64,000 bases of DNA from Chionoecetes opilio (GCA_016584305.1 JACEEZ010015156.1:15001-79000); one strand, 5' to 3'; positions 48,781 through 63,060 are shown, counted from the stretch's first letter. Numbers and translations are program-made. Notes: generated by a model not told the origin, from the letters alone.

Positions 48781-49309
48781 GGAACCCCGGGGCATTACGA
48801 GGCACCTGCAACAGGATCTTAGGACCTCTTGAGCACCACATACAGGTCTTCCTGAAGGCGACGCAGCAGATGGTGATGTATCTATATGATTGACAGTGCA
48901 TGACAGGGGCGGGCGATAATGGATTGACCCCGGGGCAACTACGCAAGCTATGGGCCTAGGGGGGGAACAGGGAGGGTCGCCCCCCGGGTAAAGCCCGGGG
49001 CGTTATAAGCCTGGGGAAGTAAGCTCTCCGTATCTCCGAATCTACGGGCACTGCCCCGTCGTACCTGCCGGTACAAGGAGATAAAGCCCAACCCGGCGCC
49101 TTCAGGTAGAGGTGCCGGGGTTATTTGTCATGCCACGACCAGCGACCGATTGGAAGAACCATAACGGGTTGGGGGTACGCTAAAACAGGAGCTACGTATA
49201 TCAACACCCCCCGTTGAGCCTCCGCGCACGCAATTTCCTTCCTTCCCCCCTTCGGAAGTAGCGGAGCGGCGGCGTCCGGAGCTTAACAATAAGAATAAAC
49301 CCAAGTGAT
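48781..49309. other. GC-rich spacer
   Basis: 49040-49290 contains several C/G runs and ends in a sequence that leads into LINE coding. It could be leader sequence of the LINE fragment that follows. No genes recognised. Confidence 0.4.
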
Positions 49310-49985
49310 GGAACAGTCAAATTGAATCTGGGCTTCTACTGAAAAAACGGGCCTACCGTAAATACTTGTCATCTCAAAATTTAAATGATAAAATAGAGTT
49401 CGAAGGACTACGGCGCGATACGAAAAAGTTGATAAAGAAAAGTAAGATAGATCTTGAATTATATATTACAAATATCAGTAAATCGAACCCCAAAGAATTT
49501 TTCAATTACGTGCGCAAGAAGAAAGTTATCACAGCGAATATTATAGGTCCCCTTTTCCTTGAAAACGGTAAACATACTAATAATGAAATCGAGATGGTTG
49601 AAGTATTAAATGATTACTTTGCTTTAGTTCTTACAGATGAAGATATAAATATACTGGAAGAAGTGGGCTGCTATTAAAGTAACGTAATTCAATTGAACAA
49701 TTGCGAATTCCTTGAGGACACAATAATTAAAGCAATAGATAAACTTAAAGTTAACAAAGCCCCCGGGCCAGACTGTATTGCACGGCGAGTTTTAAAGGAT
49801 GCAAAGCACCAGGTTTGTAAATCTCTTGCAATATTTTTTAACAAATCCCTAGATTCCGGTAAAGTTCCCGAAGATTGGAACCTTGCAAATGTTACTCCAG
49901 AAAAAAGGTGATTTGACACAACCGAGCAACTACAGACCGATCAGCCTCACATCCGTAGTCTGTAAATTAATGGCAACTGTAATAC
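49310..49985 (+). pseudogene. Rex1/CR1-like LINE fragment (linker to RT fingers)
   Basis: The plus strand reads RAYRKYLSSQNLNDKIEFEG, KSNPKEFFNYVRKKKVITAN, then after a stop at 49675-49677 KAIDKLKVNKAPGPDCIARR, VLKDAKHQ, and NKSLDSGKVPEDWNLANVTP. A frame change follows, with LTSVVCKLMATVIRDE recognisable near 49945-49995. KAPGPD and SGKVPEDWxxAxVTP are standard RT blocks 1-2 of CR1/Rex1-like LINEs. The YADD part is absent, so the fragment is truncated at about 49995. Confidence 0.8.
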
Positions 49986-50160
49986 GAGACGAAGACTACA
50001 AAAGAAAGTAGTCACACAGACAGCCTCATTTGGCCCAGTAGGGCAGTTGTTGTCTGGTCTTCCTTTGTATTCATCCTCCATCTTCAGATCGAGGGTTGGG
50101 TATGTGGGTGAAGAGGAGCCTTTTAAATTATTTCCCGTTCAGTAGTTATTTCAAAGCTTA

Positions 50161-50267
<107 letters not shown>

Positions 50268-50357
50268 AGTTCACCTCGCACCTTGGTCGTGAACGGACCT
50301 CCTCCCCGTTCCCTCCTGTCTCCGTTGTTAGTCGTGGTGGTTGAGTTACCTCCCACC

Positions 50358-51928
50358 ATGACGTCTACACGGAGGCGCCCCGAGGACCCACCTGACGACG
50401 CCGGCTTCACCCTCCAGAGGAAGCGCTTCAGGGTGACGAAGCATTCTTCACAGCAGAGTGGTGCCACGGCTGCGGAGCGACCAATCCCGGTGTGGAGGGT
50501 CGTCAGGCATGACGACTTTCCGAGCCCCTATCAGCTTGTTCGGTGGTTGGAGTCCGAGCTTCGGCTCGCCCTCAAGGTGGATGTCTCCGCCTCCGGGGAG
50601 TTCCTTCTCCGGCCGGGGGGCGACTGAGGACGCCGCCGCCACCCTCCAGGAAGTAGCTGATGGCCAACCACGGGGCATCGTGTTGGCAAGGAGGGAACCC
50701 AGCAGGAGAGGTATCCTTGTTGGATACCCCACTGGCCTCCCCCTGGACCCTGTATTGGAGCACCCGCTCATCGTGTCGGCGGTGCGGTGCTCGTACAGCG
50801 CGGGCCTTAAACGGCACCTCCCGACCCGGCAGGTACAGCTGACGCTGCAGGGGCACGTCCCCGCCGTCCTGGACCTTGGCTGCTTCGGGACAGCCCGTCA
50901 GTATGACAAGGTTGGTAGAGACGTGAGTTCGCAATGTGCAGCGTCCCTGTGCATTCGGTCAGCGGTTCGAGTCAGCCTAGTTCGTGCTGACGTGGCGGCG
51001 CTTTGTATAGTCAATAACCTTGTAGTTGGTACTTGCAAAGTGTCTAGATAGGATGAAAATCTTATCTTATCTTGCTTCGGGACATTCGCGGTGCGCAGGT
51101 ACATCCAGGAACCTGTCCGTTGTTACCGTTGCCAGGCGTTTGGGCACTACCAGCGCCAGTGTCAGCGGCGGCAAGAGCTGTGTGGTGTGTGCAGTGGGGA
51201 GCACGCTTCACGGGCCTGCATCCGCCTCCTCCGGGAGGGTGGTGAGCGGCCCGTGGCTCGGTGCCACAACTGCGATGCCAGGCATCACGCCTGGAATCGT
51301 CGCTGCCCTGCCCGGCTCCGGCTGATTCCTGGATCCACGGTTCCTCGCCAGCTGCAGTGGAAGGAGGCTCCCCTGCTTCCACCTCGGTCTACATCCCAGC
51401 CCCCCGTTCCACGGAATGAAGACGCCGCCGAGACCCGACGGCCCCGCCGCAGGAGGAGGAGGAAGAGGCCCCAGCGCAACCGTCTGTTGTCCCCTGTGGG
51501 GGATATGGACGTGGACGCCCAGGCCCCTGTGATGACGCAGGTCCCAGCCCCCTTGGAAATGGCGGCCGTTGGAGGGGAGTTGCAGCTTGCTGTGGCCCCC
51601 CCGCCATGCCGCCGCGTCCCAGTGCAGGCCGCTTACCTCTTTGGTCGAGTGCGGGACGCAGATGGAGGGACGGCTCTATACTTACGGGGAGAAAGGCCTA
51701 CTCTTACTGCTTGTGTCATTTGAGTTCCTGGTCAGTCAGGAAACTGTGGCTGTTCGTTCCCGTGTTTCGCACCAGCCAGCCCTCTCTTATGTGAGGCAGG
51801 CGCTGCGTGAAGGCCGTAGGCCAGGCGTGCGGCTGCCCACGGAGAGACCGATTGACATGCCGGCCTACCATCGCCGCCGTGGTGAAAGTGCCTGGGTGAG
51901 CTATGACCCCGCCGCCGGGAGTCATTGA
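50358..51928 (+). pseudogene. LINE ORF1 (gag-like) with three zinc knuckles, split by a SINE
   Basis: The ATG at 50358 follows CCCACC. The N-terminus is MTSTRRRPEDPPDDAGFTLQ and reaches VWRVVRHDDFPSPYQLVRWL, an RRM-like region. A frameshift near 50620 leads to RGILVGYPTGLPLDPVLEHP and VQLTLQGHVPAVLDLGCFGT at 50892. After the SINE the same frame resumes FAVRRYIQEPVRCYRCQAFG and runs through CYRCQAFGHYQRQC, CGVCSGEHASRAC and CHNCDARHHAWNRRC (zinc knuckles, about 51118-51310), then an Arg-rich RRPRRRRRRKRPQRN patch. A second frameshift near 51650-51720 gives the last ~70 residues ending at 51928. It would bind LINE RNA; the copy is dead. The SINE plus duplication is 192 bp, a multiple of three, but it introduces a stop at 51049. 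Confidence 0.8.
50893..51072 (+). mobile_element. tRNA-derived SINE, family B, copy 2 (180 bp), TSD TGCTTCGGGACA
   Basis: TGCTTCGGGACA occurs immediately before (50881-50892) and after (51073-51084) the SINE, a perfect 12 bp duplication in the ORF1 sequence. The head GCCCGTCAGTATGACAAGGT is followed by GTTGGTAGAGACG and GCGGTTCGAGTCA (A/B-box-like), TTTGTATAGTCAATAACCTT and the tail ATCTTATCTTATCT. It matches the copy at 12481-12656. Confidence 0.92.
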
Positions 51929-52028
51929 TAACCCATGTTTCTATCTGTTTGCATGTGCTTCTTTGTATTTATTGTGTCCTTTTTGTATATGTCAGCCTGA
52001 CGCCTGTGGGCGTAATAAATTAATTCCA

Positions 52029-52536
<508 letters not shown>

Positions 52537-52630
<94 letters not shown>
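52537..52630. repeat. (TG)n-(GA)n microsatellite
   Basis: A TG run passes into GA. Confidence 0.95.
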
Positions 52631-52633
<3 letters not shown>

Positions 52634-53249
52634 GCCTCGTCCCATCAGGACAGCACGCTACTAAGCTGCCCACCATAGAGTAACAGGAAGAAAAAAAGTA
52701 GGAAAACGAGGAGGAAGAAAATGGAGGAAGTGGAAAAAACAAATGAAGAGGAAGATAGATGGAGAAAATGAAAAAGACGAAAAGAAAAGCTAATAGTAGC
52801 AGTAGTACAAGAAGAAGAACAAAATATGGGAAGGGAAAAATAAGATGAAAATAAATACAAATTAAGAACAACAGAAAGAACAAAAGAAATGAAATATATA
52901 ATGAGATATAATCATATAAAGGGAAACAAGACTTGGAAGGATGAAGAAGAGGAGGAGCGTCGAGTGGGAAAAGACAAGCCTTAATGCTTGTCTTAAAGAC
53001 TAATGTTTAATAAAAAAATAAAAAAAGAGAGAAAAAGAGAGAGATGTGAAAAAAAAGCAGACGAGGGCGAGAGGGGAGGAGGAAAGTCGAGAATGGAGGG
53101 CAGGAGGGTGGGAGTTAGAGGGGGAGGAAGGGAGGGACAAACTCATGTATCTTATCTCGTCTCACTTGAACATACTTTCGAGGAACTTAAGGGAAGAAGA
53201 TGGAGAAGTAGTACTAGAAGTGGTGGTGGGGGTACGCAGTAGTAGTATT
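52631..53249. other. Purine-rich low-complexity spacer
   Basis: The plus strand is mainly A and G, and long frames on the minus strand are Phe/Leu/Ser-rich artefacts. Confidence 0.5.
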
Positions 53250-53448
<199 letters not shown>

Positions 53449-53483
53449 TGTGTGTGTTGAAAAAACACACACATACACACACC

Positions 53484-53713
53484 ATTATGTGGTCCGACGT
53501 TCGATCCCCAGCTCCGCTCATTCCCAGGGATTTTTCTACTGAGAACTTCGGGCGGTTAGTGTCCTCCTTGAGCAAGGGGATGGGGGGGTGTGGTGTGTGA
53601 GGTCCCAGCATTAACCAAAGACCGGTAATAATGAGCTCCTAGCTCGCACCGGGAGGGTAAAACTGGCGATCGCGAGTCTGACTCGCGTGGACAAGACCAT
53701 GGGTGAATGACAC

Positions 53714-53756
<43 letters not shown>

Positions 53757-53766
53757 CAGACAGACA

Positions 53767-53842
<76 letters not shown>

Positions 53843-53954
53843 CCAAAGATCGGTAAGCATTGCCGAAAAATCGGTAATAATGAGCTCCAAGCTCGCACTG
53901 AGAGGGTGAAAACTGGCGATCGCGAGCCAGCTCGCGTGGACAAGACCATGGGTG

Positions 53955-54028
<74 letters not shown>
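53484..54028 (+). mobile_element. SINE-like units (family C) each with a CA/CAGA tail
   Basis: The first unit (53484-53707) has a B-box-like GTTCGATCCCC at 53499-53509, then GGTAATAATGAGCTCC, GGCGATCGCGAG and CGTGGACAAGACCATGGGTG, and runs into (CAGA)n/(CA)n to 53839. The second unit (53840-53958) repeats the same last ~105 bases and runs into (CA)n to 54028. This looks like two tRNA-like SINE insertions, the second 5'-truncated, or a local duplication. Confidence 0.55.
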
Positions 54029-54032
<4 letters not shown>

Positions 54033-54290
54033 CACACACGCATATTTTACAAAGAAATATGTGAATAAAAAAAATAAAAAATGTTAGCCCACTTTTTTTC
54101 TTCTTAACATTATATATTTCCTTCTCCACCCACACGCCGCCACCACCACCATCACCACTAGCACCACCACCACCACTCGCGGCTCCTCCAACATAGAAGA
54201 AAAGTTTGAAGTGCTACAACATTATTATCATTTGCGGGATTGTTTTCTTGGTTTCAGTGGCATTATGAATGTTGTTTGTGTATGTCTGCC

Positions 54291-54885
<595 letters not shown>

Positions 54886-54923
54886 TATCATTATTATCAT
54901 TATTATTATTATTATATTATTAC

Positions 54924-54981
<58 letters not shown>
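54886..54981. repeat. (ATT)n microsatellite
   Basis: About 95 bases of ATT. Confidence 0.95.
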
Positions 54982-54982
<1 letters not shown>

Positions 54983-55077
54983 GTTATACAAACTTCAATG
55001 TTCCTCTCATAAAACGCAGACTATGTAGGTCAATGTGGTATTCTCATATATATAAATTTTGATGCTGTGTAAGTTGT

Positions 55078-55922
55078 GTATAAGGTGGTGTTCCTCAAGG
55101 CAACGTCCTAAGTCCTATAATATTTTTTATTTATATCAATGACATTACAGATACTTTTACTGAATCAAAAATAATTTTATTTGCTGATGACATGACAAAG
55201 TACTTAACTGGTCCATGCCCAGAACAGCTTGTTCTCAATGCCAACAATGAACTATAAAACCTCTATCAATGGTACATGTGCAATAGACTTACTATATCAA
55301 TAACAGTAAAACTCACTGTATGCTATTCACAAGCAAAACAATAATAAATCCTCCACAACCTCAATTAAATAACAAAAAAGTTTCCAAAATAAACCATATA
55401 AAGTTTCTTGGTGTCACCTATGATGACTCATTAACTTTTAAGTATCACATAAATAATCTCACTTTAAAAATCTCGAGACGTATTGCTTTACTCTATCAAA
55501 TTAAATACTTCATGCCGATAGATGTACTTAAATGCATTTATTACGCTCACGTTTACCCTCTACTTACCTACTGTAACCCCAACACAACATGTTGCACCTA
55601 TCTAATTCCTTTAAAATTACAACTCAAAAAAACTGTATGGATAATAACTAACAGTAATTACTTAGAACATACTAGTTCTCTCTTTAGACAAACCAAAATT
55701 TTAAAATTAGATGATATATCCAAACCTGTAATTGCCACCATCATGTATACAAATAAGAATGATCTACACAACCTCCTTCCATCCCATGGCTATAACACCC
55801 GCCACCGTGATAACCTGTGCCTTCCTTCTCACCGCCTTACACAATTTCAACACTCAATCAGTTACTTAGGCCCTGTCTCTGGAACTCTATTCCTTCCCAA
55901 ATTCAAGACGCACCCTCCTTGA
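55078..55922 (+). pseudogene. LINE ORF2 C-terminal half
   Basis: The plus strand reads GVPQGNVLSPIIFFIYINDI, then IILFADDMTKYLTG (FADD catalytic box near 55177-55200). After stops and a frame change, 55320-55922 (200 residues) follows with HIKFLGVTYDDSLTFKYHIN, ISRRIALLYQIKYF, YAHVYPLLTYCNPN and the terminal YNTRHRDNLCLPSHRL block. This is the standard palm-thumb-C-terminus order of a CR1/L2-type LINE. The 200-residue frame is intact, so it is one of the better-preserved pieces. A Gypsy pol fragment begins ~230 bases downstream. Confidence 0.8.
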
Positions 55923-56152
55923 GTATATTTAAAAATAGATAAAAAAGACACATTCTAACCAGTTATTAACTAATTCACTCTTTCGTCCTAATATATTGCT
56001 ACTGTATTTCGATCCACTTTGACCCTAATGAATGATATGATTATGTATTATAATTATTTATGAACTATGTTATTATAGTCTTTACTGTGTATCCTATTCA
56101 TCACTTGTTTCCTATTAATTACGCTTCTGCCACATAAACTGGTTCATCGCTA

Positions 56153-58895
56153 GTGCCAGAACCTTTAGACTTATCTACAAGTTTTGTCAGTTCGGTACCT
56201 CCGTCGACCAGCAACACTAGTTCGGCTCAAGCACAAACACTTGACTCCCTTGTTACTATTGTGGATTTTCCCAAGCACAGGTCTTCATTGTTAGAACTGC
56301 TAAAGCGGTACTGTGATGTTATAGCCTGGCCCGAAAATTCGTTAGGTTCAACTGATAAAACTAACCGCCACATTAGACTTAAACCTGGAATATCACCTGT
56401 GTATATTCCAACCTATCGTCTACCTCACAGTCAAAGACTAATTGTTGATAAGGAAATTTAAGACATGCTGGATCAGGGTGTTATCCAAAATTCCCGTTTA
56501 CCGTGAAACTCGCCTCTATTCCTCGTTCCTAGAAAAGACTGACAGTTTACACTTGACATCCAGCGAGGAAAATTAATGATATCACAGAGGATGATAGCTG
56601 ATAGGTATCCTTTACTTGTCTTAAAAGACCTGTTAATGTAATTATAGGGAAGGGCAACACTATGTTCAGTAGCCTTGATTTGGTTTGTGGCTACTGGCAG
56701 GTGCCCATGGCTCCTGCATCAAGGGAGATTACTGCCTTTAGCACTCCCAGTGGACACTACGAGTGGCTCAGAATGCCATTTGGTTTAAAGGCAGCCCCTA
56801 TTACTTTTCAGTGAAAGATTAATAATTTATTTTCCGATATGCCAGGCAAAAATGTCTATGCTTACCTTGATGATCTTATAGTTTGTAACAAAGACTCGGA
56901 GTCTCATTCTGCTAATTTGTAAGCAGTACTACTCCTGAAGTTGAAAGATGCTGGTCTCAAGGCTAAACTGACTAAATGTGTATGTATTCCTTAAGTCTAA
57001 AATCACTTTTTAGGCCATGTGGTAGATGGTGGTGGACTTCATACAATGTCAGATAAAAATAACTACAGTTACAAATCTCCCGCGACCTCAGAATGTAGAC
57101 AATGTACTTTCTTTCATTGGGTTGTGTGGTTACGATAGATCTTTTCTAACCAACTTTGCAGCGGTTGCATCGCCTTTAATAAATGTATTAAAGAAGGACG
57201 TGCGATTTAATTGGAACGCTGTACATGAAAAGAGTTTTCAGGATCTAAAAGTCGCTCTAATGTGTCTTGCGCGAAACTACGCGCTCAATGCACCTGTCTT
57301 GGCATTCCCAGACTATAAAGTTCCTTTTGTTCTTTACACAGATCCCTCTGCATTAGGGCTGGGTGCTGTATTGATGCAGACAGACGCACGTGGAAAAAAT
57401 CGCGCTATTGCGTTCGCGAGTAGAACTTTACTTCCTGCAGAGTCTAATTACTCAGCTACTCACCAGGAGACACTCGCATTGTCTGGGCTCTAACATTTTT
57501 TAGAGATATTATCCTAGGTTATAATATAACAGTATATACTGATCACGCAGCTGTCACTGAGCGTATTAAGGGAAGAAATCTCTCAGGCAGACTCGCACGT
57601 TGGTTCTTAACAATACAGAAATTCAATCCAACATTTAAGTACTTGCCAGGTCGAGCCGATGTAGTGTCTGATGCACTTTCTAGGAATGTACATGTTTAAA
57701 TGGTGACGGAAAAGTCCCCTGTAGTTCAACATGTTTCACTACTTGAACTAGCTGTCGCCCAACGTCAACATAGCGTATGGAGTAAATTTGTATATGCTCT
57801 GGAATCGGGGAATTTACCTAAGATGCCCATTCCCTTTTCACAAATTTTCTTATCACCAGATCAGGTCCTTTGTAGATTTTGGCCAAATAAGCGGACCCTT
57901 GTGAGTCAATTTGTGATACCTGAGTCATTTGTACCTGTGGTACTGCAACTAGTTCATGATGCCGTAATAGCCGGTCATCCAGGAAAGAAGCATTTTCTTT
58001 TTGCGGCCCGCACTAGTTATTTTTTGGCCTAAAATGTGGTTAGAAGTAGATGTATATGTGGCTAAGTGCATGAAATGTGCCGAGCATAAGGGTACGGTGC
58101 CAAAGCCAGCACCAATTTTGGAATATCCACATCATGAGCGTCCCTGGGACATTGTTGCTATTGATCTATTACAGCTTCCTTCTAGTCGTCAAGGGTCTAG
58201 GTACCTCAGCCTGGTACCTGTTAGTATGTGTTGATCGCTTCTCAAGGTACGTTGTTTTTTAGGCCCTTGCGAAGAATAAAACTGCCAAAGCGAGCGCAGG
58301 CTCTGATCGCCAATTTATTTTGTCCATACTCAACTCCTCGAGTTTTATTAAGTGACAATGGCACGGAATTTTAAAATGTATTTCTTAATTAGATATGTGA
58401 GCAGCTCAACATCAAACAAACATTCACGGTCACATAATTATCATCCTGCCAGTAACGGGTTAGTTGAGCGCGCGAACAGGAAGGTCCTGGAATTTTGCTC
58501 CCAGTTGTTAGTGACTTAATTGCTTGATAGTTGGGAAGATTGGTTATCCCATGTTGCTGCGAGCGTAAATAGCAATATTAGTGAGTGAGCAGGTCATACT
58601 CCGTATATTATTATCTTTGGTGTGGAGAAAAGACTCCCGTATGACCTGCTTAGTAGCCTTCAAAAACCTGTGTACAATGTTGATGATTATGCTAAGTGTC
58701 AACTAAAGACTACATAGAGTAGTCTTTGTGTCAACTTAAGGTTTTCTCGAACTTATATTCCTGTGTCAGAGATAAATTACAGGCTTCTGAAACTGCTATG
58801 TGCTCCCAACAATACTGGCGCTCTTCTCCCGTTCAAATACGAGTTGGTGACTCTGTAATGATTCGAGTCCCGGATGAAATACTAATACCACTAGC
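56153..58895 (+). pseudogene. Gypsy-type pol pseudogene (RT, RNase H, integrase)
   Basis: In order on the plus strand: LLKRYCDVIAWPENSLGSTD and PVYIPTYRLPHSQRLIVDKE (start of RT); GVIQNS and the PLFLVPRKD block; GLDLVC-type palm sequence around 56680; the YLDDL box near 56865-56880 (TACCTTGATGATCTT); FIGLCGYDRSFLTNFAAVAS and LYTDPSALGLGAVLMQTDAR (RNase H, 57090-57390); LARWFLTIQKFNPTFKYLPG; integrase zinc-binding HDAVIAGHPGKKHF and CMKCAEHKGTVPKPAP; catalytic-core DIVAIDLLQLP and LLSDNGTEF near 58345-58372; YHPASNGLVERANRK. Many stops and frameshifts break it, several at homopolymers. No LTR or gag is attached here. Confidence 0.85.
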
Positions 58896-61800
58896 GTAAC
58901 CCCAACACACATTTGCAAAGGCCTATCTAACATTCCATGTTAAAAAATTAACAACTGAAGAACTCAACAAAAACTGTATGGAATAATAACTAACAGTAAC
59001 TATACTTTAGAACATACTATCCCGATCTGATATCTCGTCTTTTAGAACAAACCAAAATTTAGGTTAAAATTAGATTGGGATAATATGAAAGAGAGGAAGT
59101 TAATTCCAAACCCGTGTGCGTAACGAATCTGTCAGCATAAGGGTGATCCACATCATGTATACAAATAAGAACCGATCCCAACCTCTTCCACACCATGGCT
59201 ATAAACACCCGCTAGCCACCGTGATCACACCCTAGTGCTTCCTTCTCACCGCCTACCAATTTCAACCACCTGATCAGTTACTTATGCGGCCGCTTGTCTC
59301 TGGACAGACTACTATATCCGTGTCGCCTGAAAGATTACGAGAGACAAGCGGAACCCGTCTTCTGATATATCTTAAAAATAAGATAAAAAATACAGGGGCA
59401 TTCTAACCATTTATTAACGAACTCATCCAGCCCGTCTTTCGTCCTAATATACGTATCTGCTAACTGTAACTGGTCGACTCCACTTTGACCCTATATGACT
59501 GTATGATTATGTATTAATAATTATTTGAATATGAACTATGTTATGATAGTCTTTATCTGTGTAACGCTATTCATCTTTTTCCTATTAATCTAACTCTGCT
59601 CTGCCACAAAATACATGGTTTCTCGCTAGTGGCCAGAAACCTGTAGACTTATCTACAGTTTTTGGTCAGTTCGTACACTCTCCGACCGTGAGCAACATTA
59701 GTTCGGCTCAACACAAACTTGACTCCCCTTGTTACTATTGTGGACATTTCTTCCACAAGCTACATGTGTCTTCATTGTTAAACTGCTATATAGCGGTCAA
59801 TGTGATGTTAAAGCCTGGCCCGAAATTCGTTAGGTTCAACTGATAAAACTAACTCGCCACATTAGACTAAACTGGAATATCACCTGTGTATATTCCAACC
59901 TATCGTCTACCTCACAGTCAAAGACAATTGTTGATAAGGAAATTTGTAAGCAATCTGCGGATCAGGGTGTTGATTCCAAAATTCCCGTTACCGCTGAAAC
60001 TCGCCTCTATCCCTCGTTCTAGAAAAGACTGACAGTTTTACAACACCTGACACACTCCAGCGTGAGAAAATTAATGATATCACAGAGGATGATAGCTGTA
60101 AGTATCCTTTACTTGTCTTAACAGACCTGTTAATGTAATTATAGGGAAGGGCAACACTATGTTTCAGGTAGGCCTGATTTGGTTTGTGCTACTGGGCAGG
60201 TGCCATGGCTCCTGCATCAGGGCTTACTGCCTTTAGCACTCCCAGTGGACGTGGACCACTACGAGTGGCTCAGAAATGCCATTTGGTTTAAAGCAAGCCT
60301 ATTAATTTTCAGTGAAATATTAATAATTTATTTCCGATATGCCACTCGGCAGGAAAATGTCTATGCTTACTCTTGATGATCTATAGTTTTTGTAACAAAG
60401 ACTCAGGTCGCTCATTCTGCTAATTTTGTAAGCAGTTACTACTCCTGAAGTTTGAAGATGCTGGTCTCGAAGGCTAAACTGACTAAATGTGTCATGTATT
60501 CCTGGTAAGTCCAAATCACTTTTTAGGCCAATGTGGTAGACTCGCGGTCGGAACTCATACAATGTCAGATAAAAATAACTACAGTCTACAAATCTCCCGC
60601 GACCTCAGAATGTAGACAAATGGTACTTTCTTCATTGGTGTTTGTGGTCTACGATACAGATCTTTTCTACCACTTTGCAGCGCGGTTGCATCGCTTTATG
60701 TATAAAGGTATTAAGAAGGACGTGCGATTTTAATTGGAACGCTGTACATGAAAAGAGTTTTTCCAGGATCTCAAAGTCGCTTCTAGATGTGTCTTAGCGT
60801 CGTGAAACTACGCGGCTCAAGTGCCATGTCTTGGTCTCCCGACTTAAAACGTCTCCTTTTGTTCTTTACAGCAGACCCTCTGCATGAGATGGGTGCTGTA
60901 TGTGCATAGCAGGAACGACGCACGTGGAAAAATCGCGCGCCTATGCGTTCGCGGTAGTAACTTTACTTCCTGCAGAGTCTAATTACTACAGCTACGTCAC
61001 AGGAGACACTCGCATGTATGGGCTCTAACATTTTTTAGAGTATTATCCTATAGTTTATAATCTAACAGTATACATACTGATCACGCAGTACTGTCACCTG
61101 AGCGTTTAGTTAAGAGGAATAATCTCTCAGTCAGACTCGCACGTTGGTTCTAACAATACAGAAATTCCATCCAAGCATTATAAGTACTTAGTGCCAATGT
61201 CTGAATCCGATGTAGTGTCGTGATGCCTTTTGCCTAGGAGATGTGCACTATTTTAATGGGTGACGGGAGGGGAAGTCTGCCCTGTAGTTCGAAGCATGTT
61301 GTCAGCGGCATACTTGAAAATCTAGCTGATCGCACAAACGTCCAACATAGGCGTATGGAGTAAGTTTTGTATATGCTCTTGGAATCGGGGAATTTACCTA
61401 AGATGCCCATGAAAAAAACGCCTTTTCACAACTGTTCTTATCACCCTCAGGAGGTCCTTTGTTATTTTGCAATAAGCGCTACCCTTGTGCAGTCCAATTT
61501 GTGATACTCGCAGTCATTTGTACCTGTGGTACTGCAACTAGTATCATGCTCAGACCGTATAGCGCGGCTCATCAGGAAGAAGCATTTTCTTTTATGCTGC
61601 CTGCGCACATAGTTCTTTTTGCGGCCTAAAATGTGTTAGAAGTAGTATGATAATGGGGCTAAGTGCATGCAATTGCCGAGACACATAAAGGGTACAGTGC
61701 CAAAGCCAGTCACCAATTTTGGAATATCCACATCATGAAGCGTCCTGGGACATTGTTGCTATTGATTCTAAACTTACGCCTTCCTTCTAGTCGTCAAGAA

Positions 61801-62600
61801 GATGGTCCTGATGGATACCTCAGCCTGGTACCTGTTAGTATGTGTTGATACGCTTCTCAAGCGTACGTTGTTTTTTTAGGCCTTGCGAATATAAAACTGC
61901 CAGAAGAGAGCGCATGCTCTGACAACTCGCGCATTTATCTTATGTCACATACCAACTCCTCGAGTGTTATTAAGTGTCAATGTGTGCAGGGAATTTTTAA
62001 AATGTACTTCTCTAATTAGACTCATGATTGTGAGGCAGCGTAAAACCTCAACAAACATTCACGGTGTCATCCATAATTATCATCCTGCCTAGTAACGCGG
62101 TTTGGTCTGAGCGCGCGAACACTGTAAGGTCCTGGAAACTCTTGCTACCGCAAGTTGTGTAGTGCAATTTCATTTGACTGGATCAGGTTGGGAAGATTGT
62201 GGTCTATCCCATGTTGCTGCCGAGCGTAAAGTGCAATAATTAGTGAGTGAGCAGGTCATACTAACGGATATTATATTATCTTTGGTTCGTTGAGAAAAGA
62301 CTCGCGGTATGACTGCCTACTGTAGCCTTCTAACTGTGTAACAATGCTTTTGGAATGATTATGCTAAGGTTGCAACTCTAAGAGCACATACGACTTAGTC
62401 TTTGTGTCAACTTAATTTGTTTTTTCGTCGAACTTATATTCCTAGTGTCAGCGATCAAAATTCCAGGCTCTGGACAACTAGCTATGTTAGTCGTGGTCCA
62501 AACAATACTGTCGTCCTTACTCCCGTTCAAATATCGAGTTGGTGACTCTGTAGATGATTCGAGTCCCGGAGATTAATATAATCATAGTAGATAACTACTA
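58896..62600 (+). repeat. Indel-rich second copy of 55573-58895 (probable unpolished sequence)
   Basis: The whole 3.3 kb block from the LINE C-terminus through the Gypsy integrase is repeated in the same order, joined head to tail at TAACCCCAACACA. Unlike normal divergence, the differences are dominated by one- to three-base insertions spread evenly, which stretch the copy to ~3.7 kb. Intact landmarks include ACTTTACTTCCTGCAGAGTC, GAGACACTCGCAT, GATCACGCAG, GGAATATCCACATCATGA and AACATTCACGGT. There is no open frame above ~80 codons. The pattern is that of raw long-read sequence placed next to the consensus, rather than a biological tandem duplication. Confidence 0.8.
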
Positions 62601-63060
62601 CTAACTGGGGCGCGGGCGACTCACTAATACTGCTGCGAATGGACTATGGTAATTCAAGTTATAAATAATAATAATGAGATAGGAAAAATATAATAACTAT
62701 TAAAATAAAAATAATTAATTAATATACGTTATTAATACGATCGCGTAATGCTTCGCCTTATCCTCAATCCTAGTGAATGAGCAACAACACACAACACACA
62801 AACACCCACACACACACCCACAAACACACAACACCACACCACAACGCACACACGACACACAGCACACACACTGGCCGGAGTACCACTAACTACCCTCCCT
62901 CAATCACAGCGAGGGAAGGCACAGGACTAGCCCGGATTCGCCGTTTGTTTTCGACGTTCAAAGTGAGTGGAAGCAGGCACTCCAGGCTAAATACGGTGGT
63001 AGCATTTATAAAGCCTCGTTTTCCTTTTGTTATTCAGGTCATCTGTATATTAAGCTGAAG
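62601..63060. repeat. AT-rich noise then irregular (CA)n
   Basis: 62785-62870 is CA-rich with irregular breaks (ACACCACACCACAACGC). The neighbouring sequence resembles the indel-rich block before it. Confidence 0.6.

Noticed and set aside
53556..54135. Cys-Val / Thr-His repeat proteins
   Set aside because: Translations of (TG)n/(CA)n microsatellites.
55573..62600. Genuine tandem duplication of a Gypsy element
   Set aside because: The second copy differs mainly by dense small insertions, and the junction does not fall at LTRs or element ends. A sequencing/assembly origin fits better.
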